64,000 nucleotides of DNA from Hyphomicrobiales bacterium (lineage in GTDB: Bacteria; Pseudomonadota; Alphaproteobacteria; Rhizobiales; Beijerinckiaceae), in contig CAKNFP010000001.1 of the NCBI GenBank assembly GCA_930633525.1, positions 1,590,001 through 1,654,000 of the forward strand, given 5' to 3'. Both the position numbers and the translations under genes were made by a program. Of this stretch, positions 12,441 through 20,474 are shown piece by piece (the stretch's first letter is position 1; each line of letters starts with the position of its first letter). Below the pieces are notes generated by a model, which was not told where the DNA came from, did no database searches, and saw nothing but the letters and a program-made list of their open reading frames with translations.

Positions 12441-13034
12441 ATGACATCGGAAAGCCTCTCCTGCGCATTGATGTCGAGGACCGATCTCGATCATTGCACC
12501 GATCCGGTCGATATACTGCTCGTGGAGCACGCTCGTCAGCGAGCGAGCCTCGATCGCGTGATCCGCACGATTGAAGACCAGAACATCGATATTGCAACTG
12601 TGGCAGCGGTTATGCGTCCTTTGACAGTCGATGCCCCGCTTCATCGCGCCGACGAAGAGGACAGCCTGTTCCCGTTGCTGTTTCAGCGGAAACGCCGGGA
12701 AGACAATATGGAGCCTTTGATCAGGCAGTTGCTTGGTGAGCACCATATTCTAGAGGACGCGGCCGCCATGGTCACGGTGCAACTCGCGGATTGCCGTCAG
12801 AGTGGTTGTATCCAGCTTCCCATCGCGCTCCGCGCCGACTTGCTTAAGCTCGTCTTCCTGGCCGAAGCGCATCTGGCGCTCGAGAATGGCATCGTACTGC
12901 CTATGGCGCACCAGCGCCTGACGCTCTGCGATCGTCTGTCGATCGGACGCGATTTCCGCTCACGGCGAGCACGCTCGCGGATCTTCACCGGGCCTCATCT
13001 CGTGCAGAGTGGTCCATCCCACCTTCGCCACTAG
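12441..13034 (+). CDS. Hemerythrin HHE-domain protein
   Basis: A 197-residue cytoplasmic protein whose middle part (about 25-155) fits a four-helix hemerythrin domain with a di-iron site. The expected His/Glu pattern is visible: LLVEHARQRASLD, LHRADEEDSLFPLL, LLGEHHILED and EAHLALENGIVLPMA. The C-terminal 45 residues are basic and unlike the family. The start at 12441 is chosen over 12402 because the extra 13 residues look non-coding. Such proteins sense or buffer O2, NO or iron; the ligand here is unknown. Confidence 0.75.
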   Translation: MTSESLSCALMSRTDLDHCTDPVDILLVEHARQRASLDRVIRTIEDQNIDIATVAAVMRPLTVDAPLHRADEEDSLFPLLFQRKRREDNMEPLIRQLLGEHHILEDAAAMVTVQLADCRQSGCIQLPIALRADLLKLVFLAEAHLALENGIVLPMAHQRLTLCDRLSIGRDFRSRRARSRIFTGPHLVQSGPSHLRH

Positions 13035-13059
13035 AGGCAAGAAAGTAAGGCGAAGGTGG
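13019..13059 (+). terminator. Inverted repeat overlapping the hemerythrin stop codon
   Basis: A perfect 11-bp inverted repeat (CCACCTTCGCC / GGCGAAGGTGG) has a 19-base loop and its left arm inside the last codons. There is no T-run. It may terminate transcription or protect the 3' end. Confidence 0.45.
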
Positions 13060-13310
13060 AGATGCTTACCCATCCGGCTACGCCTGTTGGTGACTTAGCC
13101 AAGATTCTCGCCAGATAGGGGCGGCCTCTCGGTATCTGAAGTGCAGGTCCGCGCGATCGTTTGGTCCGAGAAGCCGGAATCACACTTTACAGAACCGCGG
13201 CCAAGGGCTTGGCAGCCAGACGCATGTTGCGGGCGGACGAGTTACATGGGACATCATCGACGCCCGGCGTTTCGACGCGAAGGATGTATGTCTATGGAAG
13301 ATACTTGCCC

Positions 13311-14123
13311 ATGACCGAGCCACCGAGCCGTCTGCCGCGTCCGGATAGCGCCGTTGCCGCCAAGGTCTTTGCGTCTCCCAATCACGGCGAGCGCCTCATC
13401 AATGGCGCGCATCCCCAAGGCGATGACATCCGTGCGCCAGACATGCTCATCTTGCATTACACCGGGATGCCGGAGGCCGGTGAGGCCTTGAACCGGCTTT
13501 GCAGCCCGGTCTCGGAGGTCTCTGCCCACTATTTCGTGTTCGAGAATGGGCATGTCCTGCAACTCGTGCCCGAGGCGCGACGCGCCTGGCACGCCGGCCT
13601 TTCTTTCTGGCAGGGCGAGACGGATATCAATTCGGCATCGATCGGTATCGAGATCGCTAATCCCGGCCATCCCGGCGGCATGCCTTCCTACCCGGACGCG
13701 CAGATCGCCGCCGTGATTGCCCTTTCACGCGACATCGTCACGCGCTGGGGTATCCGGGCCGACCGTGTTCTCGCCCATTCCGACGTTGCCCCGGCACGTA
13801 AGCTGGATCCGGGCGAGATTTTTCCCTGGGAACGTCTCCATGCGGCGGACGTCGGGCATTGGGTTCGCCCTGCTGATATCACTGGCGGGCGCTTCTTCAG
13901 CCCTGGCGACAGGGGGCAGCCGATTGAGGCCGTGCAGGCGATGTTCGCCCTTTACGGCTATGGCATCGCGATCACGGGTGTATACGACTCTGAGACAGAA
14001 GCGGTCGTAGCGGCTTTCCAGCGCCACTTCCGACCATCGCGTGTCGACGGGATCGCGGATAGCTCCACATTGACGACGTTACGCGATCTCATCGCCTCAC
14101 GCCCGCACCGGCGCACCGCCTGA
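13311..14123 (+). CDS. N-acetylmuramoyl-L-alanine amidase (AmiD type)
   Basis: A 270-residue zinc amidase that cleaves the lactyl-peptide bond of peptidoglycan fragments. The amidase_2 fold shows LILHYTGM (first zinc His), SAHYFVFENG, the ARRAWHAG block, SIGIEIANPG, and HSDVAPARKLDPGE with the remaining zinc and catalytic residues. A C-terminal peptidoglycan-binding-like region follows (about 200-260: IEAVQAMFALYGYGI, TEAVVAAFQRHFRP). No signal peptide is seen from the ATG at 13311, so it may act in wall recycling like AmpD. In-frame starts further upstream exist and are less likely. Confidence 0.9.
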   Translation: MTEPPSRLPRPDSAVAAKVFASPNHGERLINGAHPQGDDIRAPDMLILHYTGMPEAGEALNRLCSPVSEVSAHYFVFENGHVLQLVPEARRAWHAGLSFWQGETDINSASIGIEIANPGHPGGMPSYPDAQIAAVIALSRDIVTRWGIRADRVLAHSDVAPARKLDPGEIFPWERLHAADVGHWVRPADITGGRFFSPGDRGQPIEAVQAMFALYGYGIAITGVYDSETEAVVAAFQRHFRPSRVDGIADSSTLTTLRDLIASRPHRRTA

Positions 14124-14381
14124 TGTGTTCGCAGGAGAGCATTCTGCCGTCCCAACAGACGACCCGCCCTTCAAACGCTCACGGGCTTCTCAGCGCAGAA
14201 ACGGCAATTTTCGCTCTGATTTTTGGAAAACCGTGGGCTTTTGCTGCCTCTATCGAATTTCTGGGCATGGATTTGGAGCGATCCGCAAAAAATAGGAAGA
14301 AAGCGCGGATTTCCGCTTGCCATGCACTGCGGTTTCGTGTGCAACTATAGCCCTGCGCCCAAGTCGCAGGAGGAAACAGCA

Positions 14382-14409
14382 CGACCGCCCCCGAACCAGG
14401 TTGGGCGGT
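14382..14409 (+). terminator. GC hairpin, possible terminator
   Basis: GACCGCCC and GGGCGGTC form an 8-bp stem with a 12-base loop, followed by TTGCTCTTG. It could end the amidase transcript, 260 bases downstream of the stop, or be part of a small RNA. Confidence 0.45.
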
Positions 14410-14477
14410 CTTGCTCTTGTAGAGGGTTTTTTCGGGGTCAGAGGGAGCCGCGCGGTGTAGACCGGTCGGCGGACATA

Positions 14478-14561
14478 GTCGCTGCCCTCCCTAAAAAGAA
14501 AGAAGGCCGCGCTCACGCGCGGCCCAAGTCTAGGGAGGAAACGCCCAAGGAGGGCAGCGAC
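14478..14561 (+). promoter_or_regulatory. Nested inverted repeats enclosing a strong Shine-Dalgarno site
   Basis: GTCGCTGCCCTCC (14478-14490) is perfectly complementary to GGAGGGCAGCGAC (14549-14561), which holds an AAGGAGGG ribosome site directly before an ATG. Inside lies the hairpin GGCCGCGC-TCAC-GCGCGGCC (14505-14524). CCTCCCT (14486-14492) can instead pair with AGGGAGG (14532-14538), so two structures compete. It resembles a leader that hides or exposes a start site, or a small RNA with an anti-Shine-Dalgarno segment. Confidence 0.5.
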
Positions 14562-14648
14562 ATGACATCGCCATGTCGCAACGCAACATTACTTCTCTGG
14601 CGCATAGGTTGCAAGCGTCAATCTATGCCGTGGGCGCATGGCACCTAG
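14562..14648 (+). CDS. Possible 28-residue leader peptide
   Basis: An ATG lies 8 bases after AAGGAGGG, the best-looking ribosome site in this region. The frame runs 28 codons (MTSPCRNATLLLWRIG...) and stops with TAG. The composition (Arg, Cys, Trp and a Leu run) recalls no family. Its ribosome site is buried in the inverted repeat just upstream. It may be a regulatory leader peptide, the remnant of a lost gene, or chance. Confidence 0.25.
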   Translation: MTSPCRNATLLLWRIGCKRQSMPWAHGT

Positions 14649-14974
14649 ACATTGAGATCTGGAGATTGCCCTATCGTCTGCCCCGCGACGATGTTGCTCC
14701 TGGCAAATAATCCTTCTGGAAGAAATAGATAGAGAAATGTCCATTTCTTGCTTGGGCACCTTCAGAGGCGCTCCCCGGCGAGATTGCGCGCCGCGAGTAT
14801 GCCCAATCTGCTGATGTTTGATGCGCGTGTTGCCAGAAAAGCACAAATGCGGAGCGGCGGCGATCGGAGCGAGCTAAGCCTGCCGATGCGGAGCTACGCG
14901 TCAACGGCTTTAATTCGAGGTCCGACGGCGCATGAGTTGCGCACCTCAGACAATGAAGGCAGCATGGGGACATC

Positions 14975-16012
14975 ATGATTGTTCCCATCGCACGAGTCAC
15001 ACTCCAGGACGTCGCCGAAGAGGCGGGCGTTTCGCTCGCGACAGTTGATCGCGTCCTCAACGGGCGTCCGGGTGTCCGGGAGCGCACGATGGCGCGTGTG
15101 CAAACCGCCATTGATCGGCTGGGCTATCGGCCGGATCCGTTGGCGGCAAGACTTGCCCGCAATGAAACGTTCCGCTTCTGCTTCATCATGCCCGCGGGTA
15201 GCAATAGCTTCATGCGGCTTCTTGAGGAGCAGATCGCGGCGACAGCCGATTGGCTCGCGGGTCAGCGTGCTTTCATCGACGTGCGGCGCGTTGATGTCTT
15301 CGATCCGGAGACCCTGGCGCAGGCGCTGGAAGGGCTCGACACGCGTTATCGAGGTGTCGCGGTTGTCGCGCTCGACCATCCACGTGTCAGAGGAGCGATC
15401 GATGATCTCGTCGGGCGCGGCGTCGCTGTGGTCACGTTGGTATCAGACGCCCCGGCCTCGCGGCGGCTGCGCTACGTCGGTATCGACAATACCGCTGCCG
15501 GACGTACCGCGGGGGCCCTCTTGGGCCGCTTCGCAGCGGGGCGGAAAGGCACCATAGGCGTTGTTGCCGGTTCTCTGGCGTTGCGCGACCACGCCGAGCG
15601 CCTATTGGGGTTCTTCCAGGTCGTCTCCGGGGAATTTGAGGGGCTTCGCGTGCTCGCCGCGGAGGAGGGCAGGGACGATATCGCCCTCACGCAGAAGGTG
15701 GTCGAACACATCATCGCCCGCAATACCGATCTGGTCGGGATCTACAACGCCGGGGCCGGCCTGCAGGGGTTGGCCGCAGCCGTGCGAGCCGCCCGGCGCG
15801 ATCAGGAACTGATCATCATTGGCCACGAACTGACCGGCCATTCGCGGCGCCTGCTGCTGCATGGCGTAATCGATGCCGTGATCAATCAGGATCCAGGGCA
15901 CGAGGCCCGCTCGGCCGCCCGCATCCTGCTGGCGCATTGCAGCGGTGAACCGATCCTCGCGGAGCAGGAGCGCATCCGCATTGATATCTTCCTCCGCGAC
16001 AACCTGCCTTGA
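14975..16012 (+). CDS. LacI-family transcriptional regulator
   Basis: A 345-residue repressor. The N-terminal helix-turn-helix is classical (TLQDVAEEAGVSLATVDRVLNGRPGVRERT), followed by the hinge (YRPDPLAARLAR) and a periplasmic-binding-protein-like effector domain resembling ribose-type binding proteins. It is upstream of, and points toward, the convergent sugar ABC transporter operon (17171-24522), separated by one hydrolase gene, so control of that operon is likely. The effector sugar is unknown. Confidence 0.93.
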   Translation: MIVPIARVTLQDVAEEAGVSLATVDRVLNGRPGVRERTMARVQTAIDRLGYRPDPLAARLARNETFRFCFIMPAGSNSFMRLLEEQIAATADWLAGQRAFIDVRRVDVFDPETLAQALEGLDTRYRGVAVVALDHPRVRGAIDDLVGRGVAVVTLVSDAPASRRLRYVGIDNTAAGRTAGALLGRFAAGRKGTIGVVAGSLALRDHAERLLGFFQVVSGEFEGLRVLAAEEGRDDIALTQKVVEHIIARNTDLVGIYNAGAGLQGLAAAVRAARRDQELIIIGHELTGHSRRLLLHGVIDAVINQDPGHEARSAARILLAHCSGEPILAEQERIRIDIFLRDNLP

Positions 16013-16130
16013 CGCGACATCAGCGATGGAGCGTCGCGCTCGAGACTGGGACGCAGGCTCGGGTTGAGCCTTAGAATCGACGCCGTTGCGGTGAGAGATT
16101 GCAACTGACTCGGCTGGGGAGGAGACCGGA

Positions 16131-17123
16131 ATGCGCGCCGTTGTTGCCGGGGTGCTGTTATGCATGGTCACGGCGGCCTTGTGCCAGGCGGAGCCGGTGT
16201 CCGACCTTACGGATGGTCGCGTTGGGGCCATCGAGTTTGCATCGCGGACGCCGGCCGGCCCGACGGAGATGATGGCCGGCGGCGGGAGGCCGTCGACGAT
16301 CATAGGGCAGCTGACCATTCCGACCGCATCGCGGACGCCAGGACCTGCGATGATCGTCATGCACGGCAGTGGTGGCATTCTCCCGGGACGCGAGAATGAC
16401 TGGGCCGCGCGCTTCAACGAGCTGGGAGTGGCGACATTCGTCGTCGACAGCTTCAAGCCTCGCGGCTTCGCAAGCACCGGCGATGATCAAAGCCGACTTC
16501 CGCTGGCCGCGAGCGTGACCGACGCATTGACAGCGTTGAAGCTGCTCGCCACTCATCCGGGTATCGCGAAGGACCGCATCGGCATCGTCGGATACTCCAA
16601 GGGCGGCCAAATCGCGCTGTATACGACACTCGAGCCTTTCCGCCGGGCCGTCATTGACGATGAACTGCGCTTCGCGCTGCACATCGCTTTCTATTCATCC
16701 TGCTCGATCCCCTACACATCGGAGGAGGTGTCGCCCGCCCCTGTATTCCTCCTGCTCGGCGGCGACGATGACTACACGCCTGCGGCTCATTGCGGTCGCT
16801 ACGTGGACTTCCTCCGGAGCAAGGGCGCGCTCGTGGAAATGTTCGTCTTCGCCGGCGCCCATCATGGCTTTGATTTGCCGACGCCGGTCCGCTATTTGCC
16901 GCGGGCGCAGACGGCGCGGGATTGCGGCCTCGATATCGCGCTTGATCCTGTTGTGGCCCGGCGTTGGGATACCGGCATGGTTGTTCAGCCGCGTGATATC
17001 GGTGTCTATCTGCGTTCATGCATGCAGCGCGGCGCATCCTATGGTGGCAACCCGACCGCTCGCGCTGAGGCCGACCAAATCGTGGGGCGCGCTGTCCAGA
17101 CATTCCTGCGGGAGCGCAAATAG
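16131..17123 (+). CDS. Secreted dienelactone-hydrolase-family protein
   Basis: A 330-residue alpha/beta hydrolase with an N-terminal signal peptide (VVAGVLLCMVTAALCQA). The nucleophile elbow is GYSKGG (Ser near residue 156), so it carries serine where classical dienelactone hydrolases have cysteine. The acid is in LLGGDDDYTPA and the catalytic His in GAHHGFD. GGGGAGGAG precedes the start. It lies 118 bases after the LacI gene and is convergent with the ABC operon, so it may release the transported compound from an ester in the periplasm. That link is inference; the substrate cannot be assigned. Confidence 0.85.
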   Translation: MRAVVAGVLLCMVTAALCQAEPVSDLTDGRVGAIEFASRTPAGPTEMMAGGGRPSTIIGQLTIPTASRTPGPAMIVMHGSGGILPGRENDWAARFNELGVATFVVDSFKPRGFASTGDDQSRLPLAASVTDALTALKLLATHPGIAKDRIGIVGYSKGGQIALYTTLEPFRRAVIDDELRFALHIAFYSSCSIPYTSEEVSPAPVFLLLGGDDDYTPAAHCGRYVDFLRSKGALVEMFVFAGAHHGFDLPTPVRYLPRAQTARDCGLDIALDPVVARRWDTGMVVQPRDIGVYLRSCMQRGASYGGNPTARAEADQIVGRAVQTFLRERK

Positions 17124-17170
17124 CAAACGCCGCATCCCCCTGGGCTGACCGCGAGAGGTGCTGCCGGCTT

Positions 17171-17947
17171 TCAAGCCGCCTTTTTCATGGCTTCGTCAGC
17201 CGTCAAGGCGGTCTCGCGCGTGCCTGAAACAATAAGCTCGAGCACCTCGCGTTCGGTGGTATGGACGATATAGCGATCGCCGACATTTTCACCGCGCTTC
17301 AGCACCATGATGCGGTCGCCGACCTCGAAGATATCGGTGAGGCGGTGCGAGATGATGATTTGCGCGACACCCTGCCGCTTGAGCTCGCTCATGGTTTCGA
17401 GCAGCCGTTCCGTCGCCATGACAGACAGATTGGCGGTGGGCTCGTCGAAGATCACGACCTTCGGATTAAAGGAAATGGCGCGCGCGATGGCCACGGACTG
17501 CTGGCGTCCACCTGAGAGGCTCTCGACTTTCTGGAAGACGGAGTTCACGTCCACCTTCAACCGGGAGAGGACCGCACGGGCCTCCTCGTACATTCTCGGC
17601 CGGTCAACGAAGAGGCCGAAGCGCCGGGGCCAGCGGCCCAGAAAGATGTTCTGTCCGACATCCATGTTCCCGCACAGCGCGAAGTCCTGGTAGATCATCT
17701 CAATCCCGAGGTCGCGGCTCTCATGCGGGCTATTGAAATGGGTGATTTCGCCATTCAAGAGGACATCACCGCCGTCACGTGTATAGGCGCCGGTCAACAC
17801 CTTCATGAGAGTGGATTTGCCTGCGGAGTTGTCGCCTACAAGGCCGAGAATCTCACCCGGCATGAGATGGAGATCGACATCCCGCAGGGCCTGCACGGCG
17901 CCGAAAGTCTTGACGATGCCGCGCATCGTGATGATCGGGGTGGTCAT
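17171..17947 (-). CDS. Sugar ABC transporter ATPase, single domain (system A)
   Basis: A 258-residue nucleotide-binding protein. Walker A is GLVGDNSAGKST (the usual DNGAGKS with Ser for Gly), the Q-loop is YQDFALC, the signature is SLSGGRQQSVAIARA, Walker B is VVIFDEPTANLS, and the switch is ISHR. It has one NBD, whereas most ribose/galactose-type (CUT2) ATPases have two fused NBDs of about 500 residues. The ATG at 17947 overlaps the stop of the upstream permease (ATGA), so the two are translationally coupled. It would work as a homodimer with the double permease. Confidence 0.92.
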   Translation of the reverse strand: MTTPIITMRGIVKTFGAVQALRDVDLHLMPGEILGLVGDNSAGKSTLMKVLTGAYTRDGGDVLLNGEITHFNSPHESRDLGIEMIYQDFALCGNMDVGQNIFLGRWPRRFGLFVDRPRMYEEARAVLSRLKVDVNSVFQKVESLSGGRQQSVAIARAISFNPKVVIFDEPTANLSVMATERLLETMSELKRQGVAQIIISHRLTDIFEVGDRIMVLKRGENVGDRYIVHTTEREVLELIVSGTRETALTADEAMKKAA

Positions 17948-20238
17948 GCTGCTGCTCCTGCCGTGCGGGCGTCGTGACGGGCCTGGGCGCGGGCTTGTCG
18001 CCGCCGCTTCCATTCTCCCAAGATGTTGTTCTGCCGGAACCAGATGTCACCAATCACCGCCGCCAAAAGAATGAGGCCGATGAATACGTTCATCCAATGT
18101 TGTGGCATTACGAAGGACGAGCCGTCGCTGAGGAATATCTGCAGGGACAGTAACGCCCGGATGAGGGTGATGACGGCCGCACCGGCGAGCGAGCCGATGA
18201 TGGTGCCATAGCCGCCGAAAATCGAGCCGCCGCCTATGATCACGGAGGCAATGGCATCGAGTTCTCGCAGCTGGCCGGCGGCCGGATTGAAGCTGCGATA
18301 ATAGGCGACATAGATGACGCCAGCCGCCGCCGCGCAGAGCGAGGAGAACACGAGCGACAGGAGGCGTACGCGCTGGGTGTTGATGCCCGCATAGCTCGCC
18401 GCTCGCTCATTGCCGCCCGTGGCATAGACCTTCTGCCCGAATGACATGGCGCCGAGAACCACGGCGGCGAGGGTTGCGACGACGGCAAGGAAGAGGGTCT
18501 GCACGCTCACCGCCCGCGCCACCGCGGCAAAGGCGCCTGTCGCGTGAACGCCGAAAAAGTCCAGCACGACCGAGAGGTTGCGACCGAGGAGATTGTAGGA
18601 TTCCGGAAAGCCCGAGAGCTGACGCCCGGACACGAGCCAGGCAGCGAGTCCGCGTGCAATATAGAACATGCCGAGCGTCGCGACGAAAGCAGGCATGCCA
18701 ATCTTGGCGGTGAGCCAGCCATTGAACAGCCCGCACGCGACGCCCGCTGCAAGCGCCAGAATGACGGCGGTTGCGGGATCACCGCCGAGTTCCTTCATGG
18801 TGAAGGCCGCCACAGCGCCTGACAGGGCCAGCACCGAGCCCACCGAAAGGTCGATGTCGCCATTGGCTATGACATAGGTGAGGCCAAGCGAGAGCAAGCC
18901 GATTTCCGTGAAGGCCAGAAGCAGGTTGAATGAGTTGTCGAGCGAGCCCCAGAAATCCGGTCGCAGCCAGAAACCGGCCGCCCACAACACCACCATCAGG
19001 ATGATGGCTGCGGCATCGCGACGGTGCAGGAAGGCCCGCAACCCATGCAGGCCGACGCCGCGCGCATCGCTCGCCGCGCCCATGGTCTTGACGCCAACGA
19101 TCGCGATACCGCCGCCCTCGTGGGACACCGGCACGTCGCGCCGCAGTAGCCAGCCCTTCAGGCGGCCAAGCACGTTGCCACGTACAACCAGCGGTTCGAG
19201 CAACACAGCGCCCAGCAGGAGAAGACCAAGGAAAGCCGGCACGGCGCCGGGCGGCAGCTGGGCCATGGCTGCCACTTCCATCTTGACGCCGCCGACGTCG
19301 ATAACGCGCGTCGTGGGCAAGCCCTCGCGCAAAACTTTGTCGATAAGCACGACCAGCGCCGCGCCGAGGCACGCGCCGAGCACGCGCCCACGGCCGCCAG
19401 CGATCGAGGCGCCGCCGACGATGACAGCTGCGATAACGATGAGTTCCGCGCCCTGGCCATATTGTGACGTCACGCCCTTGTCCTGGGCGACATTCATGAG
19501 GCCGGCGACGGCCGCGCAGAAAGACGACAGCATAAAGGCGCGGACACGCACCCAGCGCGTGTTGATGCCGGCATATTGGGCAGCCTGATCATTGCCGCCG
19601 GTTGCGTAGGTCTCGTAGCCGATGCGGGTTTTCGCGAGCAGCACTGCGCCCACGACCGCGAAGAGAAGGAAGATAAGGATCTGGTTGTTGAAGCCGAGCG
19701 CATTGGTCTCGCCGAAGGCGAAAAATCCATAGCCGCGCGCCTTGATGTCATAGCCGATGGTCTTGCCGCCGGTGAGCCCGAGCACGACGCCGCGGCCGAT
19801 GAACAGCATGGTCAGCGTCGCGATGAAAGGAGGGACACGCAGAATGGCGACGAGGACGCCATTGATCAACCCGACAAGAAGGCCAAGGCCAAGGCAGATC
19901 AACATGGCCGTACCGGCATCGATATTGAGATGGGTCGGAGCGAAGAGGATCGAGAAGCTGACGGCCACGAGGCCGAGCGTCGATCCAACGGAGAGGTCGA
20001 GATCGCGGTTGACGATCACGAAGGTCATCCCCACCGCCATAACCCCGAAACGTGCGGTGTCGCGCAGAACCGCCGAAATGGCGTCAGTCGTGCCGAAAAA
20101 GGCGGGATTGATCAGCACGCCCGCCAGATAGAGCAAGGCCATGAAGACGAGAAGGCCAGCCTCCCAGCTGCCCAGCAACTGCGAGGGCAACTTCACCCGT
20201 CCGGGTGGGGTAGGGCCGGCGGTCATTTCAAGCGACAT
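17944..20238 (-). CDS. Fused double permease of a sugar ABC transporter (system A)
   Basis: A 764-residue protein made of two complete BPD_transp_2 (RbsC-type) permeases in tandem. Half 1 covers about 1-345 and half 2 about 405-745, joined by a charged linker. Each half carries the family markers: NRDLDLSVGS and NGDIDLSVGS, ATGGNDQAAQYAGI and ATGGNERAASYAGI, IGGASIAGG and IGGGSIFGG. The halves are clearly diverged, so this is an old fusion of two different permeases rather than a recent duplication. About 16-20 membrane helices are expected. It is coupled by overlap to the single-domain ATPase gene. Confidence 0.93.
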   Translation of the reverse strand: MSLEMTAGPTPPGRVKLPSQLLGSWEAGLLVFMALLYLAGVLINPAFFGTTDAISAVLRDTARFGVMAVGMTFVIVNRDLDLSVGSTLGLVAVSFSILFAPTHLNIDAGTAMLICLGLGLLVGLINGVLVAILRVPPFIATLTMLFIGRGVVLGLTGGKTIGYDIKARGYGFFAFGETNALGFNNQILIFLLFAVVGAVLLAKTRIGYETYATGGNDQAAQYAGINTRWVRVRAFMLSSFCAAVAGLMNVAQDKGVTSQYGQGAELIVIAAVIVGGASIAGGRGRVLGACLGAALVVLIDKVLREGLPTTRVIDVGGVKMEVAAMAQLPPGAVPAFLGLLLLGAVLLEPLVVRGNVLGRLKGWLLRRDVPVSHEGGGIAIVGVKTMGAASDARGVGLHGLRAFLHRRDAAAIILMVVLWAAGFWLRPDFWGSLDNSFNLLLAFTEIGLLSLGLTYVIANGDIDLSVGSVLALSGAVAAFTMKELGGDPATAVILALAAGVACGLFNGWLTAKIGMPAFVATLGMFYIARGLAAWLVSGRQLSGFPESYNLLGRNLSVVLDFFGVHATGAFAAVARAVSVQTLFLAVVATLAAVVLGAMSFGQKVYATGGNERAASYAGINTQRVRLLSLVFSSLCAAAAGVIYVAYYRSFNPAAGQLRELDAIASVIIGGGSIFGGYGTIIGSLAGAAVITLIRALLSLQIFLSDGSSFVMPQHWMNVFIGLILLAAVIGDIWFRQNNILGEWKRRRQARAQARHDARTAGAAA

Positions 20239-20474
20239 ACAGCTTCCATTCTCAAACGCACTGGTACGGGTCCGCCATACGAACGCGCATCAACAAGGAG
20301 GCGCGCTCGACCGGAAACCAGCGGCGAGCCGATCGATGCCGGGAAAACACAGCAAGCCCGCCGGGATCGGCTGGCTCTTGCCGTGCTGGTGTCGATCGTC
20401 CCATACTTGTGAGCGTTCGCGCTCGGCGAGGCCACGCAGTGTCGGCGCAACTGCGGGCCCCTCGCGCAAATCAA

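Larger units (their letters stand above)
14124..14974. other. Long intergenic region with structured repeats
   Basis: These 851 bases contain no convincing gene of normal length. They hold a GC hairpin at 14382-14409, a second at 14505-14524 nested in a 13-bp inverted repeat (14478-14561), a short motif present twice (14357-14380 and 14522-14545), and a 28-codon frame with a strong ribosome site at 14562. The final 300 bases lead into the LacI gene. Confidence 0.55.

Noticed and set aside
19576..20412. 278-codon frame opposite the double permease
   Set aside because: It is a charged low-complexity shadow of membrane-helix codons.
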